Below are positions 1-7,067 of a stretch of 9,901 bases of DNA, in pieces (position 1 is the first letter of the stretch; each line of letters starts with the position of its first letter). The DNA lies in assembly GCA_947465275.1 (NCBI GenBank), contig CANIAI010000052.1, forward strand, positions 1-9,901. The letters are read 5' to 3'. The notes under the pieces are model-generated. The model searched no databases and was not told the DNA's origin. It saw only the letters and a list, made by a program, of their open reading frames with translations. The translations under genes and the position numbers were made by a program. Source of the DNA: Acidobacteriota bacterium. GTDB lineage: Bacteria > Acidobacteriota > Vicinamibacteria > Vicinamibacterales > UBA2999.

Positions 1-14
1 TGCAGGCTTTGTTG

Positions 15-29
15 TACGTAAAATACGTA
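15..29 (+). promoter_or_regulatory. Candidate promoter -10 flanked by TACGTA repeats
   Basis: Two copies of TACGTA (15-20 and 24-29) are separated by AAA. Between and partly within them is TAAAAT (19-24), a five-of-six match to a sigma-70 -10 hexamer, in an AT-rich patch in otherwise GC-rich DNA. Transcription would start near base 31, giving a leader of about 50 nt before the ATG at 81. The -35 element would fall at or before the window edge, so it cannot be judged. Because TACGTA is its own reverse complement, the pair is also an inverted repeat and could be an operator covering the -10. No regulator is identified; this is an inference from a short pattern. Confidence 0.3.
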
Positions 30-80
30 ATTAGTGGGCCCGGACCCGTGGCGTACCTCTTGACTGCCGAGACATCTCGC

Positions 81-1592
81 ATGCCCAGCCCAATTCGCCT
101 CCGCCTCGTCCTGACCCTCCTGCTCGCCGCGACGACCGGGCCAGGCCACCTCGCGGCCCAGCAGCAGGCCCCGATCGCCCCCGCGCAGGACTGGGCGCAC
201 GCCATGGCCCTGCCGACGGTCGAGGACACCAATCCCGACCCGAAGGTGCTCGAGATCAACCTGACCGCCCGTGTTGGACAGGTCGAGATCTCGCCCGGGC
301 GCTCGATCGAGGCGTGGACCTACAACGGCGGCATCCCGGGTCCCCTGATTCGCCTGAAGGTCGGCGACCGTCTGGTCGTCCACTTCCGCAACGAACTGCC
401 GATGGCGTCAACGGTTCACTGGCACGGGCTGCAGGTCCCCATCCAGATGGACGGCGTGCCAGGGGCGTCCCAGCCGGAGGTTCCCACTGGCGGCACCTTC
501 ACGTACGACTTCGTCGTCCCGGACGCGGGTCTGTTCTGGTACCACCCGCACGTGATGTCTGCCGCGCAGGTCGGGTATGGGTTGTACGGAGCGCTGCTGG
601 TCGATGACCCGGCCGAGGGCTTCTCTATTCCAGACGAACACGTCCTCGTGCTGAGCGACATCGACGTCACCGACAAGGGCACACTTGAAGATCCGGAGAC
701 CGGTGGATCGGCGGGCATGGCGTTCGGCCGCGAGGGCAACGTGCTGCTCGTCAACGGCCGGAACCATCCGCGTGTCAGCGTGCCGACCGGCGTGCCGCAG
801 CGGTGGCGTGTGGTGAACACGGCCAAGAGCCGCTACTTCGAGCTCGATGGCGGCAAGGGGACGCGCTTCACGAAGATCGGCGGAGACGGGGGGCTGCAGG
901 AATACTCGGAATCGCTCGACTATCTCGTGCTGGCACCCGGCGAGCGCGCCGACGTGTTCTACGTGCCCAATGGCGCGCCCGGTACGGAATACGGTGTCAT
1001 CGCCCGGCTCTTCGATCGGGGCTACGGCAGCACCGAGGCGCGGCAGAACGAGGCGCTCTTCACGCTGGTGATGGACGGCACGCCCGCACCGGCGCCGGTC
1101 GCCCTCCCCACCGTCACGCGAGCGATTGCGCCGGTCGCGCAGGCAGGGGCGACGCAGGTCGCGATGGAGTTCGGCATCGCGCAGACCTCAGACACCAAGG
1201 CGTTCATCTACACGATCAACGGCAAGCCGCTGGCTGAGATTCCAGCTCTGCCCGCGACCGTCGGCGAGACGCAGATCTGGACCGTCAACAACACGACGCC
1301 CTGGTCACACCCGCTGCACCTGCATGGCTTCTTCTTCCAGGTGCTCGACAAGAACGGGCAGCCGAAGCGGCCGATGCAGTGGAAGGACACGGTCAGCATC
1401 CCGTACAAGGATTCGCTGAAGCTGATCGTGAAGTTCGATGACCGCCCCGGCGCATGGATGTATCACTGTCACATCCTCGACCACGCCGAGGGCGGGCTGA
1501 TGAGTTCGGTCCTGCTGTCGCGACCCGGCGAGGCCCCGCCGCCGCTGCCCAGCGAGCACGCTCACGGGCACGACGCTCCGCAGACCAAGTAG
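81..1592 (+). CDS. Exported three-domain multicopper oxidase (laccase-like)
   Basis: A 503-aa multicopper oxidase, expected to oxidise phenolic, metal or other substrates outside the cytoplasm with four-electron reduction of oxygen to water. All four copper-binding motifs are present in family order: HWHG (113-116), HPH (155-157), HPLHLH (410-415) and HCHILDH (462-468, with Cys463 as the type 1 ligand). The N-terminal cupredoxin signature with YNGGIPGP (81-88) is typical. The ATG at 81 is chosen because it gives a clean signal peptide (MPSPIRLRLV then a Leu/Ala core, cleavage near 26). In-frame upstream starts (TTG at 9 by reading-frame extension, GTG at 48) would put non-signal residues before it. 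Shine-Dalgarno match before 81 is weak. The axial type 1 position (Cys463+10) is Leu473, not Met. No Met-rich insert of the CueO type is seen. The C-terminus has an HAHGH stretch (493-497). Substrate cannot be told from sequence; laccase and copper-tolerance roles both fit. Confidence 0.93.
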   Translation: MPSPIRLRLVLTLLLAATTGPGHLAAQQQAPIAPAQDWAHAMALPTVEDTNPDPKVLEINLTARVGQVEISPGRSIEAWTYNGGIPGPLIRLKVGDRLVVHFRNELPMASTVHWHGLQVPIQMDGVPGASQPEVPTGGTFTYDFVVPDAGLFWYHPHVMSAAQVGYGLYGALLVDDPAEGFSIPDEHVLVLSDIDVTDKGTLEDPETGGSAGMAFGREGNVLLVNGRNHPRVSVPTGVPQRWRVVNTAKSRYFELDGGKGTRFTKIGGDGGLQEYSESLDYLVLAPGERADVFYVPNGAPGTEYGVIARLFDRGYGSTEARQNEALFTLVMDGTPAPAPVALPTVTRAIAPVAQAGATQVAMEFGIAQTSDTKAFIYTINGKPLAEIPALPATVGETQIWTVNNTTPWSHPLHLHGFFFQVLDKNGQPKRPMQWKDTVSIPYKDSLKLIVKFDDRPGAWMYHCHILDHAEGGLMSSVLLSRPGEAPPPLPSEHAHGHDAPQTK

Positions 1593-1619
1593 CGCGTCGA
1601 CCCTGCCGCGGCCGCCTGC

Positions 1620-3098
1620 CTAGAACGGGTAGGCGGTCGCCTTGTCCTGTACGGTGACCCACTGCCACTGGGTGAACTCCTCCCAGTTCGCGGGCCCTCC
1701 GACCCGGGTCCCATTGCCCGAGGCGCCGCGCCCGCCGAACGGCACGTGTGGCGCGTCACCGACCGTCTGGTCGTTGATGTGGAGGATGCCGGTGCGGATG
1801 CGGTTGCCGAGGGCGAGGGCTCGCGACACCGACCCGGAGATCACGCCGGCCGAGAGCCCGAACTCGGTCTGGTTCGCCAAGGCGACCGCCTCATCTTCGG
1901 TGGCAAACGTCGTGACCGGCGCCACCGGGCCGAAGATCTCCTCGTCGAACGCCCGCATGCCCGGGCGCACGTTCTCGAGCACCGTCGGCCGGTAGAACAA
2001 TCCCTCGTAGGTGCCGCCTGCCCGTAACCGCGCGCCGGCCGCCACGGTGTCGTGGACGATCTGGTGCACACGGTCGCGCTGCCGCTCGTTGATGAGCGGC
2101 CCGAGCGCGACCTGCCCGCGCGCCGGGTCCCCGACCGGCAGGTGCTCGGCCACCGTCGCGAGCCGTTCGATCAGCGCCGGGGCGATGCGCTCGTGCACCA
2201 GGATGCGTCCCGTCGTCATGCAGATCTGCCCCTGATGCAGCCAGGCGCCCCAGCGGGCATTCGAGGCCGCTGTCTCGAGGTCCGCGTCGTCGAGGATCAC
2301 GAGGCAGTTGTTGCCACCGAGTTCGAGTGACACTCTCTTGAGGTGCTCGCCGGCCAGCGCTCCCACGCGACGGCCCACGCCGGTGGACCCGGTGAAGGCA
2401 ATCATCGCGATGTGCGGGTCGGTGCAGAGCGCCTCACCGGCTTCCGCGCCCCCCGGCAGCACGTGCAGCACGCCCGCCGGCAACCCGGCCTGCTCCAGGA
2501 GCCGCGCGATGACGTAGCCGCCGCCGAGCGGGGTCTGGGCATCGGGCTTGAGCAGCACCGCGTTGCCCACCGCCAGCGCGGGTGCGACGGCGCGAATCGA
2601 GAGGATCAGCGGGAAGTTGAACGGCGAAATGACGCCCACTACACCGTGCGGCAGTCGTCTCGCGAAGCTCAGCTGGCCCGACGCGCTCGGCAGGACCAGC
2701 CCCTGCGCCTCGGTCACCATGGCCGCGGCCTGGTTGAGGATGCCTTCCGCCATCTTCAGTTCGACGTCAATCTTCGGAGGGATGGACCCGGTCTCGCGCA
2801 CCATCCACTGCCGGATCTCGTCGCCGTGCAGCCGCACCAGCCGTGCGGCCACGCGGAACACCTCGGCACGCGTCTCGTACGGCAGCGCCGCCCACGCCGG
2901 CTGCGCCTCGGCGGCCTGGCGGGCCGACGCGGCGACGTCCGCCCGGTTTGCCAGGCCCACACGCGTGAGCACCTCGCCGGTCGCCGGTTCGCGGACATCA
3001 AGCGTGCCGCCGGACGACCGCTGCCACGCCCCTGTGAAGACGTGGTCGCGCCACGTCGCTTCCTGCAACAGTCCTGTGGTCGTGCTCATGACAGCCAT
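1620..3098 (-). CDS. NAD(P)+-dependent benzaldehyde/aromatic aldehyde dehydrogenase
   Basis: A 492-aa aldehyde dehydrogenase, about the usual family length, oxidising an aldehyde to the carboxylic acid in the cytosol with NAD(P)+. Visible landmarks are SPFNFP (catalytic-pocket Asn161), LLKPD (Lys184, cofactor binding), FTGSTGVG (235-242, Rossmann loop), ELGGNN (general base Glu259), GQICMT (nucleophile Cys293) and EEIFGP (Glu387). The C-terminal part, with ILHINDQTVGDAPHVPFGG and WEEFTQWQWVTVQ, resembles the benzaldehyde dehydrogenase (XylC/BenzADH-like) branch; this is by recall, so aromatic substrate is likely but not proven. The ATG at 3098 is chosen because GAAGG (3106-3110 on this strand) lies 7 nt upstream; the ATG at 3089 is a less well-spaced alternative. 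The frame stays open further upstream, but those residues run through the neighbouring terminator and look non-protein. The gene is convergent with the multicopper oxidase, with 27 bp between stop codons, and appears to have its own promoter. Confidence 0.92.
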   Translation of the reverse strand: MAVMSTTTGLLQEATWRDHVFTGAWQRSSGGTLDVREPATGEVLTRVGLANRADVAASARQAAEAQPAWAALPYETRAEVFRVAARLVRLHGDEIRQWMVRETGSIPPKIDVELKMAEGILNQAAAMVTEAQGLVLPSASGQLSFARRLPHGVVGVISPFNFPLILSIRAVAPALAVGNAVLLKPDAQTPLGGGYVIARLLEQAGLPAGVLHVLPGGAEAGEALCTDPHIAMIAFTGSTGVGRRVGALAGEHLKRVSLELGGNNCLVILDDADLETAASNARWGAWLHQGQICMTTGRILVHERIAPALIERLATVAEHLPVGDPARGQVALGPLINERQRDRVHQIVHDTVAAGARLRAGGTYEGLFYRPTVLENVRPGMRAFDEEIFGPVAPVTTFATEDEAVALANQTEFGLSAGVISGSVSRALALGNRIRTGILHINDQTVGDAPHVPFGGRGASGNGTRVGGPANWEEFTQWQWVTVQDKATAYPF

Positions 3099-3142
3099 CC
3101 GTACACCTTCGAAAAGAGGGCTCGGTCGCGCGAAACGGCTGG

Positions 3143-3151
3143 ATTGTATCA
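3143..3151 (-). promoter_or_regulatory. Extended -10 promoter for the aldehyde dehydrogenase
   Basis: On the minus strand this reads TGATACAAT: an extended -10 (TG-N) followed by TACAAT, a five-of-six match to TATAAT. It lies between the receptor terminator (3163-3196) and the dehydrogenase start at 3098, so transcription would begin about 38 nt upstream of the ATG. No good -35 is seen at 16-18 nt, which is compatible with an extended -10 promoter. Its place just after a terminator supports independent transcription of the dehydrogenase. Confidence 0.42.
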
Positions 3152-3162
3152 GCAGACACAGA

Positions 3163-3196
3163 AACGGGCAGGCGGCCCGGTGGCCACCTGCCCGTT
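3163..3196 (-). terminator. Rho-independent terminator of the TonB-dependent receptor
   Basis: A perfect 10-bp stem pairs AACGGGCAGG (3163-3172) with CCTGCCCGTT (3187-3196). Inside it, after a one-base mismatch, GGCC pairs with GGCC around a CGGT loop. On the minus strand the stem is followed by a T-rich run (TTTCTGTGTCT). It begins 40 nt past the receptor stop codon (3236), where a terminator for that gene belongs. The T-run is interrupted, so efficiency may be less than complete. Confidence 0.75.
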
Positions 3197-3235
3197 GGTC
3201 GTACCCGTCGGCGCGCCCCGACCTCCAGTCGCAGA

Positions 3236-6200
3236 CTAGAAGTCGAAGTTGACGCCGAACTTGACGAAGCGGGCCGACAGGATGTCGTTCGGCCGGCGCC
3301 ACGCCCCGGTGTTCGCCAGGTTGTAACCGAACAGCTCGGTCACGACCGCGTTCGAGTTCAGCAGGTTCGCCACGTCGACGTTGATGTTCGTCTTCGTGCG
3401 GCCCGCGCGGATCGACTTGCTGACGCGGAGGTCGACCAGGTGTACGCGGTCACCGTAGAACGTGCCCGGCTCGATCACGTCGATGGTGGTATTCGTCGCA
3501 CCCGTCAGCGCGCGACCGAGGGTCGAGTTCGCCGCCAGGTACGCGTTCGTCGCGATGAAGTTCGCGGCGAGCGACGACCCGGGGGTGTCCTGGTACGTGC
3601 CGCTGACCTGCAGGTCGATCTTCGGAATTGTGTAGATGCCGACGAACTTCGCCTGTACCTGCAGCGCCTCCTGCATCTTGCAGTGCGCCGGCGAGAGCCA
3701 CACGTTCGCCAGGTTGAACCCGGCGCCCGAGAAGCCCGGGAGACCGAGGTTCGCGCCGCTCGCGAGCATCTCCGGCACCTTGGCGGTCACACCGCAGGCA
3801 TCGACGCTCTCACGACCGAAGCTGAACCCACCCTGCAGCAGGACACCGTTCTGGAGACGGGCGTTCATCGTCGCGTCGACGCCGTTCCAGTGGTTGGTCA
3901 TCTTGCCGTAGGTGTCCGACAGCGTGTTGTAGTTGTTCGCCGGGATACCGAAGTACGCCGGGTTCAGGTCGAGGGCGCTGATCGTCGCGCCGCTGTTCGG
4001 GAGACGCGAGTCGGTCGGCACCGTCAGCGAAAACGCGTCGTAGCCGCTCGCCGGGACGGCGAGGTTGTCGGTCACGCGGAAGTTGCCGAACCAACGGCGG
4101 AAGAAGCCGAGGTCCACCGACACCCGCGGCAGGATCTCGTGCTGCACCGAGGTCGAGAACTCCCAGTTGTAGTAGCGGTTGCCGAAGCCGGTCAGCAGTT
4201 CCGGGTCGAACGTGGAGCTGGCAATGGCGCGACCGAAGTTCGGGTTGGCCAGCGCACCGCATTCACCGTTCGCCGTCGTGGTGGTCAGGTCGCAATCGGG
4301 CGCGTAGTTGCCGTTCGCGTCGTTCCACACGCGCGTGGTGTTGTTGACGTGGGTGTTGACCGGGTTCGGGTCCTGCGCGATGCCGTTCAGGCCCTGGCCG
4401 CCGAGGTACTTGTTCAGGCTGACCTTGAGTGCCGTCTTTCCGGTGCCGAACACGTCGTACACCAAGCCCATGCGCGGGGTGACATCCTTCCAGTTCAGGT
4501 TGTCCTGCTCCGGGAAGGTCACCGAGCGGCCCGGGACGAAGCGCCCGGTGTACAGGTGCCCCTCACCGAAGCTGTTCTTGAACCAGTCGTAGCGGATGCC
4601 GCCGGTCAGCGTGACCCGGTTCAGCGTCCACTTGTCCTGGGCAAAGAAGCCCAGGTCGTGATCCAGCTTGTTGTGGACGTCATACGGCGTCGCAAACTGC
4701 GTGATCAGGTTCGGCACGCCGTTATTGAAGCGGTACTGGAGGTCGTTGAAGCTGTACGTCCGCGTCTTCTGGTACCCGGGCGAGTCGTTGAGCCCCGCCT
4801 TGAAGGAGTGCGAACCGGTCACGTAGGACACGGCGCCGCGCCAGAAGTAGTTCGACAGCCACGTGTTGTTGTACGTCGTCCAGTTCCGGTAGACCAGGTT
4901 CGGGGTGTTGCCACCCTGCTCGAGCACCGAGATCATGCCGCCGTTCGGGTCAGCCGACCGGGTGCTGAGCGAGTCGAGGTCCATGTTGCCCCAGCGCTCG
5001 GTGCGCTGGAGGGCAACGACTTCGAGGAGGAGCTTGCTGGTGATCGGCGACGACCACTCGGCGTGGAGCAGCCGCTCCTGCGGAAAGCGATAGTCGACGG
5101 ACGCCTCCTGCGCACGGGTGGTGCTGATGTACCACGGACAGCTGCAGCGCTCCTGCTGGTCATAGGTGAACGCGAACTTGTTCTTCTGGTTCGCCTGGTA
5201 GGTCAGGCGCACCTGCGCGTCCTTCCAGGTGGCGTCGTTGTGCGCCTTCTGGGTGGTATCGGGTGCATACGTCCAGGCATTGGGATTGTTCGCGTTCAGG
5301 TTCACGAACGCGCCGCCGACGTAGTTCTCGGCGACGTTGTACCGGCCCGTGGCGAAGAACCACAGCTTGTCCTTCTGGATCGGGCCGCCGACGCCGGGGT
5401 TGATGTCGAACAGCTTCCTGAGGCTGGTGGCCGAGATGAAGCCGCGATCCTTCAGCGACTGCGAGAGGTTGTCACCCTGGAGCGCGTCGCCCGAGAACGT
5501 CAGGAAGGTGAAGCCCTTCACCTGGTTGCCGCCGTCGCGCGGGATGAAGTTCACGCGCGGTCCGCCGGTGGCGAGTTCCGCCGACACCGCGCTGGTGTCG
5601 ATGGTGACTTCTGCCGCCGCGCCGACGTTCGGGGTCGAGCCGCCGATGGCGCCGCCGGCCTGCAGGGTGGCCGTGTTGACGCCGTTCTGCGTGACCCGCA
5701 TGTCGGCCGGCTTCGAGCCGTGCGCCATCAGGTAGGCCATGTTGTCACCAGCGGCGCCACCCACGTCCTGCTGACGGGTGCTCGCGTTGTTCAGCGAGGT
5801 CACACCGGGGATGAGGATGCCGAGGTTCTGGTAGTTGCGGCCGGTCGGCACCGAGGCGATCGTCTGCTGCGTGATGACCTGCTGCTTCGTGGTGCTCTGG
5901 ACGTCGACCGTCGCGGCCGCGCCCGTCACCGTGACCGTTTCCTCGAGGGAACCGACCTTCAGGTCGGCGTTGACGACGACGGTCGCCGAGCCGCTGAGCT
6001 CGACCCCGTCACGCTTGACGGTACCGAAGCCTGGAAGCGAGAACGTCACCGTATATGCGCCGGGACGCAGGTCGACGATGCGGAACTGTCCCGCGCCGTC
6101 CGAGGTGACCGTGCGCACCTTTTCAATGAGAACAGGGCTTGCGGCTTCTACCGTGACACCGGGCAGCACCGCGCCCGAGTCATCCTTGACCGTGCCCGTG

Positions 6201-6283
6201 ATTGATGCCTGGGCAAACACCGTCGCCGGCAGCAGCACGCAGGCAAGCGCGAGCAGTGCCTTCGACAACTTGCGAATGATCAT
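3236..6283 (-). CDS. TonB-dependent outer-membrane receptor with N-terminal carboxypeptidase regulatory-like domain
   Basis: A 1015-aa outer-membrane receptor, expected to import or bind a large ligand using TonB energy. Order of parts: signal peptide (1 to about 24, ending ATVFA-QA); carboxypeptidase-regulatory-like beta domain (about 27-110, SITGTVKDDSGAVLPGVTV); a TonB-box-like ETVTVTG (115-121); plug (about 125-245, with VPTGRNYQNL and later FIPRDGGN); then a beta-barrel ending in FDF, with the C-terminal Phe used by outer-membrane insertion machinery. This layout matches the Oar-like receptors abundant in Acidobacteriota and Bacteroidota. The ATG at 6283 is chosen for the signal peptide; GGAGGA lies only 3-4 nt upstream, a tight spacing. 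Barrel-region oddities are Cys380-Ser-Cys382 and a DANGNYAPDCD loop (655-665) paired with Cys675. No SusD-like, transporter or hydrolase partner is adjacent, so the ligand is unknown. Confidence 0.93.
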   Translation of the reverse strand: MIIRKLSKALLALACVLLPATVFAQASITGTVKDDSGAVLPGVTVEAASPVLIEKVRTVTSDGAGQFRIVDLRPGAYTVTFSLPGFGTVKRDGVELSGSATVVVNADLKVGSLEETVTVTGAAATVDVQSTTKQQVITQQTIASVPTGRNYQNLGILIPGVTSLNNASTRQQDVGGAAGDNMAYLMAHGSKPADMRVTQNGVNTATLQAGGAIGGSTPNVGAAAEVTIDTSAVSAELATGGPRVNFIPRDGGNQVKGFTFLTFSGDALQGDNLSQSLKDRGFISATSLRKLFDINPGVGGPIQKDKLWFFATGRYNVAENYVGGAFVNLNANNPNAWTYAPDTTQKAHNDATWKDAQVRLTYQANQKNKFAFTYDQQERCSCPWYISTTRAQEASVDYRFPQERLLHAEWSSPITSKLLLEVVALQRTERWGNMDLDSLSTRSADPNGGMISVLEQGGNTPNLVYRNWTTYNNTWLSNYFWRGAVSYVTGSHSFKAGLNDSPGYQKTRTYSFNDLQYRFNNGVPNLITQFATPYDVHNKLDHDLGFFAQDKWTLNRVTLTGGIRYDWFKNSFGEGHLYTGRFVPGRSVTFPEQDNLNWKDVTPRMGLVYDVFGTGKTALKVSLNKYLGGQGLNGIAQDPNPVNTHVNNTTRVWNDANGNYAPDCDLTTTTANGECGALANPNFGRAIASSTFDPELLTGFGNRYYNWEFSTSVQHEILPRVSVDLGFFRRWFGNFRVTDNLAVPASGYDAFSLTVPTDSRLPNSGATISALDLNPAYFGIPANNYNTLSDTYGKMTNHWNGVDATMNARLQNGVLLQGGFSFGRESVDACGVTAKVPEMLASGANLGLPGFSGAGFNLANVWLSPAHCKMQEALQVQAKFVGIYTIPKIDLQVSGTYQDTPGSSLAANFIATNAYLAANSTLGRALTGATNTTIDVIEPGTFYGDRVHLVDLRVSKSIRAGRTKTNINVDVANLLNSNAVVTELFGYNLANTGAWRRPNDILSARFVKFGVNFDF

Positions 6284-6314
6284 CCATCCTCCGAAGTGAC
6301 TGTTATGAAATGAG

Positions 6315-6347
6315 CGGGGTCGGTACGAGCGTGCAGCACCGACTCCG
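6315..6347 (-). promoter_or_regulatory. Stem-loop in the 5' leader of the TonB-dependent receptor
   Basis: An inverted repeat of 10 positions (6315-6324 with 6338-6347) contains a perfect GTCGGT/ACCGAC core, one mismatched position (6318 with 6344) and a 13-nt loop. A competing GTGC/GCAC pairing is possible within it. It ends about 23 nt upstream of the GGAGGA site of the receptor, so it would lie in the mRNA leader if transcription starts upstream of 6347. It could influence translation or mark a protein-binding site; no known riboswitch class was recognised. Confidence 0.35.
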
Positions 6348-6552
6348 GCCAATTCAGTTTCAGCAACAACAATGCCCGCGCCCTTACGCCAGGGGATTCA
6401 ATGACTTAGAGAATTCAGGCGGCTTAAGGCGGAGGTAAGTCTTCGGCGGGATGGATGGGCGGAATCCGGGAATTTGAATTTGCGTCAGACTGGGGCTTGC
6501 CGCTAAGGTAGCCCGACTCGTTCGAGCTGATTTCGACCCACCGCCCCTAACA

Positions 6553-6558
6553 GAGGAG
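6553..6558 (+). promoter_or_regulatory. Ribosome binding site deciding a GTG start
   Basis: GAGGAG lies 7 nt upstream of GTG at 6566, an ideal spacing. This settles the start of the 142-aa gene as GTG rather than a later internal ATG. Confidence 0.75.
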
Positions 6559-6565
6559 TCCGACC

Positions 6566-6994
6566 GTGGCAGCACACGAGAGTGCCGACCTGATCCTGAA
6601 GCTGTACGACCTGCGCCGTGAGCCAAAGATGCGGGAGGCCCGGCAGTGGTTCATCGCGTTCAATCCCGACAGCGTCGACGACATGCTCGCGACGCTGCGC
6701 GGACCGAACAGCGCACACTTCCGGATGGTCGCCACGTACTGGGATATGGCGTGTTCGCTGGTGCTCCACGGGGCGATCGACGAGGCGATGTTCAACGACG
6801 CCAATGGCGAGCACATCGCCATCTTCTCGAAGTTCGAACACCTGCTCGCCGAGTACCGCGAGAAGACGGGGCTGCCGCATTACATGAAGAGTCTGGAGAC
6901 GCTGGTGCTCCGGTTGCCGAACGCGAAGGAGCGCCTCAAGGCGACCCGCGAACGCCTCCGGGCGATGGCCGCCGCACGCCCTGCCGCGAACTGA
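6566..6994 (+). CDS. 142-aa protein of unknown function, probably cytosolic and helical
   Basis: A 142-aa protein with no signal peptide or membrane segment. It begins AAHESADLILKLYDLRRE and contains HFRMVATYWDMACSLVLHG (about 51-69), then FNDANGEHIAIFSKFEHLL, with an Arg/Lys/Ala-rich C-terminal helix. The pattern of a YDLRRE start, a YWDMA-xLV-HGAI centre and an FND-NGE motif resembles an uncharacterised protein family I associate with Acidobacteriota and other soil bacteria; I cannot assign a domain number with confidence. It appears almost entirely alpha-helical. GTG start is supported by GAGGAG at 7 nt. It is transcribed divergently from the receptor and ends before two hairpins. There is no functional partner in the same direction, so its role is not inferable. 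Confidence 0.82.
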   Translation: MAAHESADLILKLYDLRREPKMREARQWFIAFNPDSVDDMLATLRGPNSAHFRMVATYWDMACSLVLHGAIDEAMFNDANGEHIAIFSKFEHLLAEYREKTGLPHYMKSLETLVLRLPNAKERLKATRERLRAMAAARPAAN

Positions 6995-7003
6995 CCGACT
7001 CGA

Positions 7004-7034
7004 CCGGCCCTGCCGCGTGGAGCGACGGGGCCGG
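7004..7034. terminator. GC-rich stem-loop after the 142-aa gene
   Basis: CCGGCCC (7004-7010) pairs with GGGCCGG (7028-7034), a perfect 7-bp stem with a 17-nt loop, starting 10 nt past the stop codon at 6992-6994. There is no T-run on either strand, so it may only assist termination or protect the 3' end. Confidence 0.35.
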
Positions 7035-7041
7035 CGTCACG

Positions 7042-7067
7042 CCTGACGGGGGGCCGCCCCGGTCAGG
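7042..7067. terminator. Stem-loop between convergent genes, overlapping the DinB-like stop codon
   Basis: CCTGAC (7042-7047) pairs with GTCAGG (7062-7067); after a single bulged base at 7061, GGGG (7048-7051) pairs with CCCC (7057-7060), leaving a GGCCG loop. It sits between convergent genes and includes the stop codon of the leftward DinB-like gene (7063-7065). It lacks a T-run in either direction, so a bidirectional terminator or 3' stability role is likely but unproven. Confidence 0.45.

Larger units (their letters stand above)
6284..6565. other. Divergent intergenic region between receptor and 142-aa gene
   Basis: This 282-bp stretch must hold the start signals for the leftward receptor and the rightward small gene. 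It is more AT-rich than its flanks, especially around 6351-6420 and 6470-6485. I see the receptor leader hairpin (6315-6347), the receptor ribosome site (6287-6292) and the small gene's ribosome site (6553-6558). A weak rightward pair, TTGCGT (6480-6485) and TAAGGT (6504-6509) with an 18-nt spacer, matches consensus poorly. No convincing leftward hexamers were found, and no small gene or RNA gene is supported. Confidence 0.6.

Noticed and set aside
68..79. CGAGACATCTCG near-palindrome just before the oxidase ATG as an operator
   Set aside because: The arms are only five bases around a two-base centre, which is expected by chance in a window of this size.
1616..1636. Small stem-loop (CTGCCTA/TAGGCGG) at the oxidase/dehydrogenase junction as a shared terminator
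   Set aside because: The stem is short with one wobble pair and no T-run on either strand, and it lies partly in the dehydrogenase coding end; too weak to call.
2343..3239. 298-codon plus-strand open frame opposite the aldehyde dehydrogenase
   Set aside because: It is antisense to a gene with all catalytic motifs, is Arg-rich, and runs through the terminator and promoter region at 3143-3196.
3099..3302. In-frame 68-residue N-terminal extension of the aldehyde dehydrogenase
   Set aside because: It would be coded through the receptor's stop codon and terminator, and the residues do not look like an aldehyde dehydrogenase N-terminus. A ribosome site marks the start at 3098.
3440..6205. Very long open frame (921 codons) antisense to the TonB-dependent receptor
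   Set aside because: It lies wholly within the receptor gene. Its product is Arg/Val-rich without domains, and GC-rich codon bias routinely leaves such antisense frames open.
6480..6509. Sigma-70 promoter for the 142-aa gene (TTGCGT, 18 nt, TAAGGT)
   Set aside because: Each hexamer matches only about half of the consensus; mentioned under the intergenic region but not called as a promoter.
6384..6626. 80-codon leftward open frame in the receptor's upstream region
   Set aside because: It overlaps the start of the 142-aa gene, and no domain, signal peptide or recognisable family is visible.
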